In this document: positions 1 through 12,269 of the stretch, piece after piece
Position numbering within the stretch: the first letter of the stretch is position 1
How the letters are laid out: every line of letters starts with the position of its first letter
Source of the DNA: Sepioteuthis lessoniana
Lineage: Eukaryota; Mollusca; Cephalopoda; Myopsida; Loliginidae
Direction: 5' to 3'
DNA length: 64,000 bases
Assembly: GCA_963585895.1 (NCBI GenBank)
Contig: OY757904.1
Span: forward strand, 68,963,865 to 69,027,864
Program-made: the position numbers and the translations under genes
The notes under the pieces: model-generated
What the model was told of the DNA's origin: nothing
The model's input: only the letters and a program-made list of their open reading frames with translations
The model's database searches: none

Positions 1-259
1 TTAACTTTGTTAAATGCGAATTGTAGAGCTGGATACTGTTATTGTTGATGCTTCTGAAGATATAATTTATTAAGGTAGATAGCAGTATCTCTCTTATTGA
101 GAATCTTTCTTATTCATGAAATTTCTTACGCAAACAAGTTATAGCCAAAACAATGATTTCGCATGAGATCATTGATATTTATATGCACATTTTTAATTCA
201 GGATTTCATTATGAAAAAAAAACATTTTTTGCAAAACAGCAAATTCAAGGTTGTCACAA

Positions 260-262
<3 letters not shown>

Positions 263-323
<61 letters not shown>
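263..323. repeat. (TA)n microsatellite
   Basis: About 60 bp of uninterrupted AT dinucleotide repeat. Open frames through it encode only alternating Ile-Tyr and are not genes. The sequence on either side (1-262 and 324-780) is AT-rich and shows nothing I recognise. Confidence 0.97.
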
Positions 324-326
<3 letters not shown>

Positions 327-784
327 ATTACATTGTCCTAATTAATAAAGAATCTAAAATGTTTAGTATGAATCATAATCGTGATGACATTACACAATGG
401 AAATAATTCACACACATTGGTCACATTTATGCTATTAGCTTTCTTACAGGATGTTCATTTGGGCAGTAGATAAACTTATAACTGATTAGGTGCAAAATAT
501 TTTTCTTTAAAAGCTGAGCATCATCACTTCATAAAATACTTTGGAAACAATCTTGGCTAAATAATCTGAATTAATGGTATATCTTTTTCCATCCTATACA
601 GATGAAAATACGGAAATATCTTGTAATTTAAAGAACCCATAAATGAAACGATGGTAAGGATTGAAACCTCATTAAAAATGCTTAAACATCAAAATAAGTG
701 ACATGGGTAGTACATAAATCGATGTTTGCATTGGAATAACTGGTATTCGATAATTTTCTATGTTGTTTTATACTGATAATCAAA

Positions 785-1405
785 TGTAGATATTCTTCTT
801 CTTCTTTGTCCATTGTAATCGATGAGGACCATCTGATCAAACCTTATTGTTGAGGAAGGCATCCGCGAGTGCGCAGATGGCTAATGACTCCAATCTGTGC
901 GCAAAAACGTCTTGGGCAGTGAGAACAAGGAATTGTGGCGGAAGCGGCTGATATGGCAATGCCTTTTTTAAGTTTCAAGTTTCTTCTGGTTTCACAGATT
1001 TTCGCTACACGTTTGACAACTTCACATCACTTGTCTCTCTCATGTGCCAGGAATTCTTGGTAATTAGGAACGATACTGAAAGATTGCATGGAGACTTACA
1101 GTGTGTTTTAAATCATTTTTCTGGCCTCGTTGAGAGTGCTTGCCCAGAGATAGTTCGCCGTATAGCAGTTTCTTCGAAAGGCTGTGATATTTCATGAGGA
1201 CAACATGACCGGCCCAACGAAGTTGTGATTGCATCAAGATGGTGTAGATGCTGGGAGGAGACACCCGAGTAAAAACTTTGGTGTCAGCGATGTGTTTTTG
1301 CCTAGTGATGGCAAAAATCTTCCTAAGACAGGTCATGTGAAAGTGCCTAAGCTTCTTTATTTGCTGTTGATATGTTGTCCATGTTTCACAGCCATAAAGG
1401 CGGTT
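785..1405 (-). mobile_element. 5'-truncated LINE, 3' end of reverse transcriptase ORF with C2H2 tail
   Basis: The minus strand encodes the C-terminal part of a non-LTR retrotransposon polyprotein. Recognisable pieces are LYGCETWT near 1370, the LRWAGHVV block near 1200, and near 850-890 a zinc-finger remnant reading CSHCPRRF, then ISHLRTR. In the family I recall, this last part is a C2H2 finger ending LRTH, so the final histidine appears to be Arg here. The frame breaks around 1080, so the copy is dead. The element ends at a short GAA run (785-800 on the plus strand as TTC repeats), which looks like the usual LINE simple-repeat tail. The 5' truncation at about 1405 abuts a (CA)n(TA)n array. 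The clade is not settled (Jockey/CR1/RTE-like). Confidence 0.75.
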
Positions 1406-1416
1406 GGTAAGAACAC

Positions 1417-2633
<1,217 letters not shown>

Positions 2634-2674
2634 TTGTTTCTTAAGATGATAGTATTAAATTTTATCTTTTGCAG

Positions 2675-2888
2675 AAGAATTTGTTTAACAAAGGCGGTCG
2701 GTTCTTCTGTAGCTCTGAGTATTTGTGAGTTAGGCGTCTCCTTACAAGTTTACCGAACATCTAGGCGTAAAAGAAACCAGTACAGGTTAATACACCGTTT
2801 AAATCAATTAGTCCATACGCGACTCCGTCAAATTTTCCAGTGTGTGCCCGATAGTGCAACGAAGACCTGCCACTATTTCAGAGACTGA
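2675..2888 (+). other. Weak candidate terminal exon
   Basis: A pyrimidine-rich run ending TTTTGCAG at 2664-2674 looks like a 3' splice acceptor. It is followed by about 70 codons open to a TGA at 2886-2888. The predicted peptide is basic and has an RTSRRKRNQYRLIHRLNQL region, then two Cys residues near the end (CVPD, CHYF). I do not recognise it, no upstream exon is visible, and frames of this length occur by chance. It is listed only because the acceptor, the open frame and a less AT-rich composition coincide. Confidence 0.15.
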
Positions 2889-2959
2889 CTACTCAACTGA
2901 TTCTTCAACCTTTCCTGCTTCTATTTTATCGATATTTATATTTATCTCCAAGAAGCAAT

Positions 2960-3050
2960 GTACAGAGGCATCATGGAAACCCCTCAACCTGAATATGTTA
3001 TAAAAGATTTAAACTTCTTCAGGTTGAGGATTTCCATGTTGCCTCCGTAC
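2960..3050. ncRNA. 91-nt stem-loop, microRNA-precursor-like
   Basis: Two arms, 2960-2993 and 3018-3050, are inverted repeats. The left arm begins GTACAGAGGCATCATGG and the right arm ends CCATGTTGCCTCCGTAC. They pair over about 33 positions with a few mismatches and one single-base bulge, around a loop of about 24 nt. The size and the imperfect stem are within the range of animal pre-miRNAs. No LINE, SINE or TA array borders it. It could also be a tiny MITE or a chance inverted repeat; I cannot tell which strand, if any, is transcribed. Confidence 0.4.
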
Positions 3051-3059
3051 GTTTCATCA

Positions 3060-4455
3060 TGATGAGACTTATTTTCGGTTTGAAATCAAATAGGATCCCT
3101 TGTTGGCGAATGTAACAATACTCTGAATGTATCCTCTGAAGAAAGTTTTTAAAAATTCTGCGAAAAAATTATTGACCTGTGTTTGACACGAAATTGCATT
3201 TGATGGCGGGGCTTCAATCCTGGAGTTCTGAGAAGTGTAAATGAATCAATTAATTTTTATTTATCCAAAGTCAAATTGGGCGCAGAGATTCTGTAAGTTT
3301 TAAGGTGCATCTTATGGATAAAAAAAGGTGTATTTAGAATTACCTGTAATCAATAGATCCCTACACAAAAACATTTTAAAGTAACAACACAAACATGTAA
3401 ATATGAACTCAATTCCCAAACTTCTAAGCAGAAAAATCCCAAATGTCTTGACATGCCGTTAAAATCAATCAATCTAAATATGCTTTTCGATTTAGTATCA
3501 ATATTTCAAATGGATAAGTTTGTTGTATATCTCCGCGTTTGTATCAAATTACTTTAAGAAAATTAGCTGTTAGTCGCTTAACAAAGGATACCTGCAGCTT
3601 ATCGTTGACTGCATCCCTGCAGAGGTGTATGAATCCACTACCCAATGTCACTGATATTACACTATACTACATTTGAATGAGAGGATTCATTTCAGTAGTC
3701 GTTTTGGGGAATGTGGACTACCCCTTCATGGCAATTATTCCTGGGTGTAATGTTACTCGGAGGGCACGAAAGAATGGGTCAAATAGGAGTGTTTGATAAT
3801 TTACTCCACTTCAAAGTATTTAACTGTGAGCCAACAAATTACTGATGCTAAATCAAATCATTTATATTAAACAGTAATTCTTTGGCCCATTTCATTATAT
3901 GCCATTCGTTTAAATGAACTTTTGTTCGTTAAAATGTTAACTACAAAATATCTGTTAACAAGTTATATTTATACAATATATAGGCACAAACAGAAGTGTG
4001 TATTCAATTACCTAAACTAGTTGATTTAACATAAAATCCAACCAATCAACCATAAAACTGTCGTAAATATTTACTAGATTCTGACACAGGGATCTCGCTG
4101 CACAAATTCTACGAAAATATATTAAGTGATTTATGTTCTGTTTAATTAAATGATTATCAAAAGAATACAGACACTCAAGATGTGTAATTTCATTGATGAC
4201 ATGCAGTGGTTCATTAATTGTATCATTAACATTTTAAGAGCTATCTTCGGCGAAAAACTATATGCAAACAGCAAAGTGGTCGGTAATATTGTTCTATGAT
4301 TTTTTTTTTTTTACTCTGACATCTTTTTATCCTCACCAATATGTAAAATATTCCACCCAATTTTGACTACAAGTGCTGAAAAAAATACTCTTTTGACCGA
4401 AATATTTATAAAGAGTTAAAAGAACTCTTTGCCTTAAAATTTGTCCATTTTGAAA
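3060..4455. other. Unannotated AT-rich stretch
   Basis: No open frame above background and no recognised repeat. The direct and inverted similarities I saw here are short and AT-driven. Confidence 0.55.
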
Positions 4456-4459
4456 TAGT

Positions 4460-7400
4460 TCGCCTCGAATAATCCTTTAGTTATTGTGCAGAACGCACCA
4501 ATCACAACTGGCACAATCGTTACTTTCATGTTCCACAGCTTTTTTAATTCTCTAGGAAGGTCGAGGTATTCATCCTTCTTTTCACTTTCCTTCAGATATA
4601 TTCTCTGGTCCGCCGGGACAGCAAAGTCGAAAATTTTGCAAATTCTTTTTTTTTTTGTTGTTGATTATTATAAGGTCTGGTCTTCTGGCCGGGATTAGTT
4701 GATCCGTTTGTATGTTAAAGTCCCATAAGAGTTTATGCGTGTCATTGTCTAGTACAGGTGATGGGTTGTGTATATACCATTTGTTTGTTTGGTCGAATTG
4801 ATATTTCTTGCACATTTTCCAGTGGATCACCTTCCCAACCCAGTTGTGTCTCGCCTTATACTCCTTCTGTGCTAATTTGCTGCATTCGCTAATTATGTGA
4901 TTGATCGTTTCGTCTCTGTCACCGCATAGCCTATATTTACTGTTTTGTTGCGTCTTATATATTCTTGCTTTGATATGATTGGTTCTTATGGCGTTGTCCT
5001 GTGCTGCTATGAGGTGGGATTCCGTTTCTCTCTAAAGGTTTCCTTTTCTTAGCCAGGTCCAGGTTTTCTGGTATGATATGTTGTTTATTAGACGTTTAAA
5101 GCGGCCATAGACTTGTTTTTCCTCGCATTTTTTGTTTCCTAGTTGTTGTTATTCTATCGTCTATCGTGTTTTCCGTATCGTTTCTGATGGTTGTAATTAG
5201 TCCTCGTTGGGGTTTTTCTATGTAGTCTTCGAGCCGTTGTATCGATGCGTCAACTGTGTCTTCAATGTTGTCAAATCCTCTTCCTCCCTCTTTTCTAGAT
5301 TCATATAGTCTGTCAACGTCGTCTCTGGGATGTAATGCCTTATGCATGGTCATTAGTTTTCTTGTTCTTTGGTCCATTACTTTAAGTTCATCTCTGGTCC
5401 ACTTGAGAAAGGCTCCGGAATATCTATCTAGGGGCACAGCCCAAGTATATATTCCTTTGATGAGGTTTCTGCTGGGGAGTTTTGTCTCGAGTAGTTTTCT
5501 CGTTCTCCTGAGATATTCTTTTCGGATCGTGTCTTTCATTTGCACTAGTTTGATGGTGTCAGCATCCAAGATACCCATGTATTTTTAGGTTTCGTTTTCT
5601 ACGAGCGTTCTAATTTTGTCTTGGTTTGGTAGTTCCATTTTTTCAGTCAGATGTCGTTTGCCATATTTCATTACAAACATTGCACATTTTTCTATATCAA
5701 ATTCCACTCCTATGTCCTGACTGTACATTCTGACTGCGTGTATTAGAGTTTCCACTTTGTTTTCATTTTTGGCGAATAGTTTGATGTAATCCATGTACAT
5801 TAGCTGATAGATATTTTTTTGCTATCTACTAAGTTTGTATCCGGTAGTGCATTTCTGAGTAAGTAGTTAAGGGTTAGAATGCATGTCCTTGAAAAATAGC
5901 TCATTGGATCTTTGTTTCAGCTATGCTTCTTCCTCCTGGTGTCAATTCCACTCTCCAAGTTTTCCTTGTTTTCTCGAGAAAGTTTATGACTTCATCTGAT
6001 ATTTAGTATATCTTGAGGCAGTTTATTATCCAACTATGCGGAACCATATCATATGCCTTTTTGTAGTCAATCCAGGCCATAGCTAGATTTTTACGTCTGG
6101 TCTTGCTCTCATTTAGGATGTATGCAAAGTAACACTGCAGTGCCTCCGGATGCTTTGCTGCATCCTTTCTGTTCTTCAGGGAACAGTACGTGGCTTATTA
6201 GGGAGTAGTAAATCTCTTCCTTTATTTTTGCTGTTAATATTTTCTGCATCATCGGTTGGCAAGTTATGATTCTTTAATTGTTTCAAACGGTTCCTTTACT
6301 TGGGACCTTTTGCGTCTATGTGGTCTTTCCTTTGGTCCTCCAGTCAGGTATTTTTGCTTCTTGTAAGCATCAGTTCATTTCTAGTGCTTTTCTGTCGTGA
6401 AGGGAAGTGAATTTCTTGAACCAGAAACCATGTATTCCATCATGGGCTGGCGTTTTCCAGTTTGATGTTTTTTCCCTGCCGTTTTGAGTCAACTGATATG
6501 TATTTCCGCTTTCGGACCTTCTTTGAATGCTAGTTCTCTTGTCATATTGTAAATCCATTCAGCCTTTTCGTTATGTTATTTTTGCTGCCATATTTTAGTC
6601 CAAAATCTTTCGGTTTCTCTGGCATCCGATTGTTGGAATATTTTTGTGTCATCTCCTTCCGGTTGTTGATAAAATTTTCTTTCGTTGATTTGGAAAGTTC
6701 TGTTTTATCCGTATTGTTTTACCCTTTGTCAATATTTCTCCAATCTTCCTTCCTTCGCCATTACTCTGGTTTATTTACTCAAGTTGAATTGTTATTTTCT
6801 CCCTCGTTGCTTTTTCCTTTCCGTTCCAACATAGTCCAGCATCTTTCTTTTTCTGTTTTATAATTTTGGCCTTTTTTCTGAGATTTTTTATCTGCGTTTC
6901 CAGTCGAATTTCCCATCCTGGTTGTGACTTTTTCATCGTGCTTTTTGAGAGGATCCCAATTTTCTCACAAACTAGTTTCGCCCCAGCGTAGATTAATTCA
7001 TTTAGTTCGGTTATATAATTGGGTGACATGTAAGGTAGTACTTTATTTACTTAAATCGTTTCTATCTTAAGTGTTCCCTATTCAATGTTACTTAATGATA
7101 GTAAAGTAGTCTTTTCACTGTTCATCATTCTATTTACATTTTCTAGATCTATCTTTTGTTCTGTTGATAATGTTTCTTTCGGGCTGCTTGGTTGTGTGTT
7201 GTTCAGTCATGTGGAGTTTTCATTTCTGGAGGAAGGTAGATTTTTTTCTGTCTGGTTGATTTTGTTTGACAACCCTTGATATGTCTGCTACTGCATTATT
7301 ATCTTGTGTCATTGTTTTCTGATATATGTCTAGTATTTCAAGGTCAGAAAATAAACCTTTCTTTTTTATTGTTCTAACTTGGTCAGCAATCCTTGGGCTT

Positions 7401-7810
7401 GTTGTCAGAGAATTAGCACATTCTTGCCAGATCTCTAACATTCTTTTCCTATATCCTCTTTTTGAAGTGTAGTGCAAGTTGATTATCTTCCCTAGTCCAT
7501 GTTTTGCGTTGAGTTCTCTGGTGGCTGTGGTTCTTTACGTCATAATTCGTGAACTTGAAAAAAGAGCAGTCGACATTTGCTGGATGACGATCGGTTTTCA
7601 CAAGTTGGCTATCAGGAGAGCACCTGCCGATCATGACACCCAAGCCTGTTGCTCGGGTCCCACGTTGTGTAATATTGGGATTGGTCATTTTTATCATGGG
7701 TGGTATATTGTTGCTATACCAGATCCAGGGGTTGTTTATGATCTGCGCACTTGATACAGATGTGACCAAGAACAGTGATGATGGCAGTTCGTAAACAGCG
7801 TGTCGCACAA
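4460..7810 (-). mobile_element. Decayed near-full-length LINE with restriction-like endonuclease (R4/Dong-like)
   Basis: A single degenerate ORF reads right to left. The N-terminal part at 7220-7810 includes TWTREDNQLALH. A charged middle region with GAKLVCEKIGI and ETQIKNLRKKAK lies at 6775-7029. The reverse transcriptase spans about 6560-5585; KTPAHDGIHGFWFKKF is near 6440 and the catalytic box near 5785 reads YMDY where an active enzyme has YMDD. The thumb/linker at 5578-5096 contains MDQRTRKLMTMHKALHPRDD. A CCHC finger at about 4890-4945 reads YRLCGDRDETINHIISEC, its first Cys changed to Tyr. RRPDLIII near 4680 is the start of the PD-(D/E)xK-type endonuclease. That order, with a CCHC finger and a C-terminal restriction-like nuclease, is the R2/R4 type. 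Many frameshifts and stops make it inactive. The 3' UTR and tail appear to be missing on the 4460 side. Confidence 0.8.
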
Positions 7811-7814
7811 AATA

Positions 7815-9100
7815 TAGAAATGTAGGGTTTTATCTATACACACATATCACCCCAAGTTGTTACTTAGTGAATGTCCGCTGAAATGTTATTTATATTTGTC
7901 TTCACGGCCTAATGACCTGAACAAGTTTCAGGTTTTACTGTACGACCTCTATAGTTTATATTTGTCTTGATTTGAAACTATTGTTATAATATGCATTTAA
8001 TAACTTATTATCTAGGAGTATATGTGGCTTTTTTCTAATTGCTTTTATTTGAAATATTATAATAAATGAACTAATAAGAAATAATTTTACGAGTTGCATT
8101 AGTAATCTCCGAAACCAATGCACCGAAAAATGTGACCCCGCAAGAAAAGAACGAATAACTTGAAAGTATATTACCAAATAAAAGAAATAAAACGAAAGAC
8201 CCTTTTTTATGTGGAGGAAAACCAATATTGTCAAAACTGTTCAAGCATATCACTGGAGATAAATATGTCTGAGACAACAAAACCTCTATTAAACTGAGAA
8301 ATTAGAATCTTCGATATTCAAATATGTTTCCTCTATAATCACTCTGTTATCATATTCCGATTTGTCTCTGGGTTACACTCTCAGAGTAAGGAGAATATTA
8401 CACCTGCCTTACAAGAGCAACTTATTGTAAAGTAAGACGTATGAATCCAAATGCGGGTCAGTCAAGAATCACTTGATGATGGACGGAAGAAAATTAAAGA
8501 TCAACGTCCAGAATAAAATAATTCAGTCATGAAGATACTTCTACTCACTTATCAGAGTGACATCTAATGATGAGTAAAATAGTCTCTGATATATATTACC
8601 ATTATCCTTCATTGAACCATACGTCTAATCTTTATCGCCCTTCATACGGATAAACAATGATCAGGTTCTATTGGAGGTAGACCTCAGGCCCGCGTTTGTA
8701 AAATTTGCTACAGAGCTTGAATCAAACTATTTTAATGCAAAAGCACTGTTAAAATAGCATTTTTAACATTAGAAAAAAAAACAATAAACCACCAACTTGG
8801 TCTTACGGCATCTCTAGACGGTCCGATCAAAGACATCATATGCACGCAGAAACATAACTATTGCAATAGCAAACAATAATTAAAATAACATGATACTTGA
8901 AAAAGACAAACATTTGTGTCGGCTTTTATATATTTATTAATGCTTCTCAATTCTCGTGCCTTAAATCATTAAATATCATTTAAAATATCCTACTAACGGA
9001 GATATTTGCTAAATCAATCCTTGTACAGTGATCGTTCGACTAAGTTTCCTCTAATATCAGGGATAAAACAGGCATCACCAACTTATATTTTGAGCTATCT
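7815..9100. other. Unannotated stretch
   Basis: A minus-strand frame at 8071-8280 is hydrophobic and contains SYSFFSCGVTFFGALVSEI. It has a coding look but I do not recognise it, and nothing around it supports a gene. Otherwise AT-rich with no repeat identified. Confidence 0.4.
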
Positions 9101-9104
9101 TTCC

Positions 9105-9300
9105 TTGTTTGATACATTCCTAAACACAACAGTCTGGTCATCGGTGGAGACATGAATACTTTTACAGGCGATGAGCAAAATAATAAAATCTATAAACGCA
9201 ACTCACTAGAGTAATGTGGAAAATTGGTGTTATATCTGAAGACGGAAGGGGACAAGTCATTCATTTGGAAAATTCTGGCAAACCCACATCATTTACTTCT
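9105..9300 (+). mobile_element. LINE endonuclease fragment (YADD family)
   Basis: The plus strand near 9125-9170 reads KHNSLVIGGDMNTFTGDEQN across a frame. This matches the AP-endonuclease block seen at 28910-28970, where the peptide is KHNVLVIGDDMNAQIGK. The GGDMN core corresponds to the Asp-x-Asn catalytic motif of apurinic endonucleases. The fragment is isolated, about 200 bp long and degenerate, with no reverse transcriptase beside it. Either it is an internal LINE scrap or its surroundings have decayed beyond recognition. Confidence 0.55.
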
Positions 9301-11189
9301 GAAAAGTGCCTTTTTTTGATATTCGAAAGCCAATCCTTGTGCTTTTGTAATCATTGTAGTCTTTTAAACTTTTTTTTTCTTTAGCAGGGTTTTCTTAACT
9401 GACACACATCCTTTGAGCTCTACAGAAAGAAATCTTCTCTTAACAGTAATAACAGATACTGGATGCTGTCGTGTTGAATTATTTTCAGAATTTTTTTCCG
9501 CTCTTTTTGCTAGACACGATCAAGTGTTTCTCCTCAGCAATAGATATTACACTCGTATATCTGTTTCTGTTAACACTTGTGCCTTTTTTATATGTCAATG
9601 AAGGCTATAAAATACCCTGTTTTTTTCTATATCTGTAATATTCTAGCAATTTGACGCACGAAAAAAAAACATATGTGGAAGGAACTTATCTTTGGGGTCT
9701 TTTAAATACTGTTTATACATTTTAGCGGTTGCTGGGGATAAATTTTTAAGCAGTTAAGTGGAAATATTTATAAATAATTGGATTTATTTATCCAAATATG
9801 GAAAATTAGCCTTTTTGTGAACTTAGAGAACCATTTTATTCTGTAGTTAGTGCATATATACACGTGTGGGTACAAGTGATAATTTTTTAATCTTATTTAG
9901 TTGAACAAATTTAACCGCGTCTTAATAAAGCATTAAATTCCTCATTGTCATCGTTTCTTACAATGAAAATGACCTTTAAGACCTCCTGTCAATAAACCTC
10001 ACCATACGTCCATTGCTATGGATGTTGTTGGTGACTGGACACGATATATACTCTTTTTAAATTTTATTTTTCAAACACTGAAAATTAAGCTACCGAGACA
10101 CATTTCAGAAATTATTAGCTGTTTCAAATCTCTTAGTTGGTAATGCGTCAATTAGAGATAATTGTAAATTGCAAATCTGAAACCAATTTTAAATAAACTA
10201 AAATTACATATTTCTTCAACATTTATTCTTTCAAATCATTCCATTGATTATATGATATTAAATTAAAGCTATGCTGGGTGACAGCTTTGCCTTAATACAA
10301 AAACTAATCCAACCAATGATTTCTAATGTGATGCTACCTTACTTACTGCTTTACAAAAATCAAGTTAACAAAAAAACAAAACAAAAGAAAACTACATATT
10401 TTCATAATTTATTCAGTCTTATATAACTGATTGATTGATTAACTGATTCTGATGATATATCAACCAGGCTAGTGTAATTTTATGCCTCAGGTATAGGGGA
10501 CCATGTTCATTGAAAGTTCATATTTTTGTGTACTTATTTCTTAAGAGGTTTATTAGGACATAAAACAGTTATTTAACAGACCTAGTTGACTCATAGATGT
10601 GAGGAAAGGTCCACTTTTACAATTTATTAGGGTATTAGATTTCTGGTTTTGAGCGAATCTTGAAGTATTGGCAATAAGAATATACTCCACACTCACAAGA
10701 GCTCTAGAAATGTAGCTTCACTATTAGATGCTGTTTAATGTCATTCACAAGACATCTGTACATTTTTGGGGTCTAACAATCAGTGTATTCTAAGACCGAC
10801 AAATAGTTTGTTTAATGAGTAAATTACATCGATATTCAAATATTTCTCTTCATTTTACTTATTTTATTGTGGGTTACATTTTTCAAATAAATGATAAATC
10901 AGTTCATACCATTCGATCATTGTAAGTAATGTAACTAATATCATGAAAATATACATATTCAAACTATAGAAGTGGGGATAAAAAATAAATAAAAAGGAAG
11001 CGGACATACATTTTCTTCGTATGTTTCTTTTGTTAATAACTATTTGAGTTGAAATAAATCATTACTCAAGCAATACAATTGCATATTGGGAAGTAGCTTT
11101 GGTTCTCATTTTTATCGGGTGTGTTTATTGATATTCATCTCATTTGTTAAAAAAAAACAACTCATGATTAAAAACGAAAATGTCTGAGA
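9301..11189. other. Unannotated AT-rich stretch
   Basis: No gene or recognised repeat. Contains several poly-A/T runs (for example 9369-9382 and 9660-9669). A 62-codon frame at 9413-9601 is not distinguishable from chance. Confidence 0.55.
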
Positions 11190-11202
11190 TATATATTTAT
11201 AT

Positions 11203-11785
11203 TCATCATCATCATCATCATCATGTCGCGCTGGTAGCACGGATATCCCTGACCCTCTCTCGCCACTCCTCCCGATCGTTCATCGGCCTAGGCAGGTCTT
11301 CAGGACAACATCCCGTATCCTCACATAGCTGCTGAATGTATGTTCGTGCTGGTCGTCCTGCTTTTGCACGGCCATGTGTGGGGGTCCATAAGAGTACATC
11401 ACTTATGATCTCGTCCCTGCTTCACTAGCAGTGTCCTGCATGTCTGGTTCGTCTAACTTGAATAGTTTTCGTGATCGGAGGCAGGTGGCCGTACAGTTGG
11501 TGTCTTGTGGGGTGTTGCCGCCAGGACTTGTTCAAGATTGCACGCAGCATTCTTGTATAATTGCCGTCTAGCTTCTTCTCCAGCCGTTTTGTCAGCGCCC
11601 ATGTAGTGCACCCATATAGCAGTATCGATGTGACCGCTGCCTGGAAGAAACTGCGTTTCATTTTATCGGTTAGGTCTGATTTCCATATAATCGATAGCCT
11701 ATTGATAGCTGTCCATGCTTTCGTTAACCTCGTGTCGATGTCCTTTTCGGTTGATTTCACTTACCTAGGAAGCAGCGTCGAATAT
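11203..11785 (-). mobile_element. 5'-truncated LINE (YADD family) with short inverted 5' tip
   Basis: The minus strand carries the reverse transcriptase C-terminus. Blocks include STEKDIDTRLTKAWTAINRL, LLYGCTTWALTKRLEKKLDG and RRTRHAGHC, then a degenerate tail to the 3' end. The 3' end is followed by an ATG repeat (CAT repeats on the plus strand at 11203-11224). At the 5' end, 11758-11783 reads FTYLGSSV in the plus orientation, whereas the intact order FTYLGSSV-A-STEKDIDTR is seen in the copy at 31193-31807. The 25-bp tip is therefore inverted. A possible target duplication is ATATTTATATT (near 11194) against ATATTTACATT (near 11787), one mismatch. Confidence 0.8.
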
Positions 11786-12179
11786 TTACATTAATAAACC
11801 ATAAATAGTTTTTTTTGAGTACTTTTGCTTCCGAAAATCTGGAATTGTAATCTCATGCTAATTTTTTCAGTTATCCCTTATCTTTTATAAGAATGGTAAA
11901 ACATTCGGTTAAGATGTCCTTCTTGTTTTTCCATATGATTATAAATTTAAAAAATGTTAACGGGTGATTATTGCGAATATATTGTATGTCCGTCATACCA
12001 TTTTTACCTTATTACCTCATTATACATTAAAGAGGATCGAAAAAGTTGATTCTGCAACTAAATCTGCTTTAAATATGGCCACAGAGAAAATAAAAGTTTC
12101 ATAAATGAACTTGAAACTCAAAATAAACGAATCCGTAAATACAGAATGGTACAATGTTGAAATAACATATGGAAATTAT

Positions 12180-12181
<2 letters not shown>

Positions 12182-12266
<85 letters not shown>
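12182..12266. repeat. (CA)n microsatellite
   Basis: About 85 bp of pure AC repeat. The minus strand gives a Cys-Val run that is not a gene. Flanks 11800-12180 show nothing recognised. Confidence 0.97.
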
Positions 12267-12267
<1 letters not shown>

Positions 12268-12269
12268 GA

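Noticed and set aside
11203-11224. CAT trinucleotide run as an independent microsatellite
   Set aside because: It is the 3' tail of the LINE copy; the same tail occurs at 26757 and, degenerate, at 31810 and 32505.
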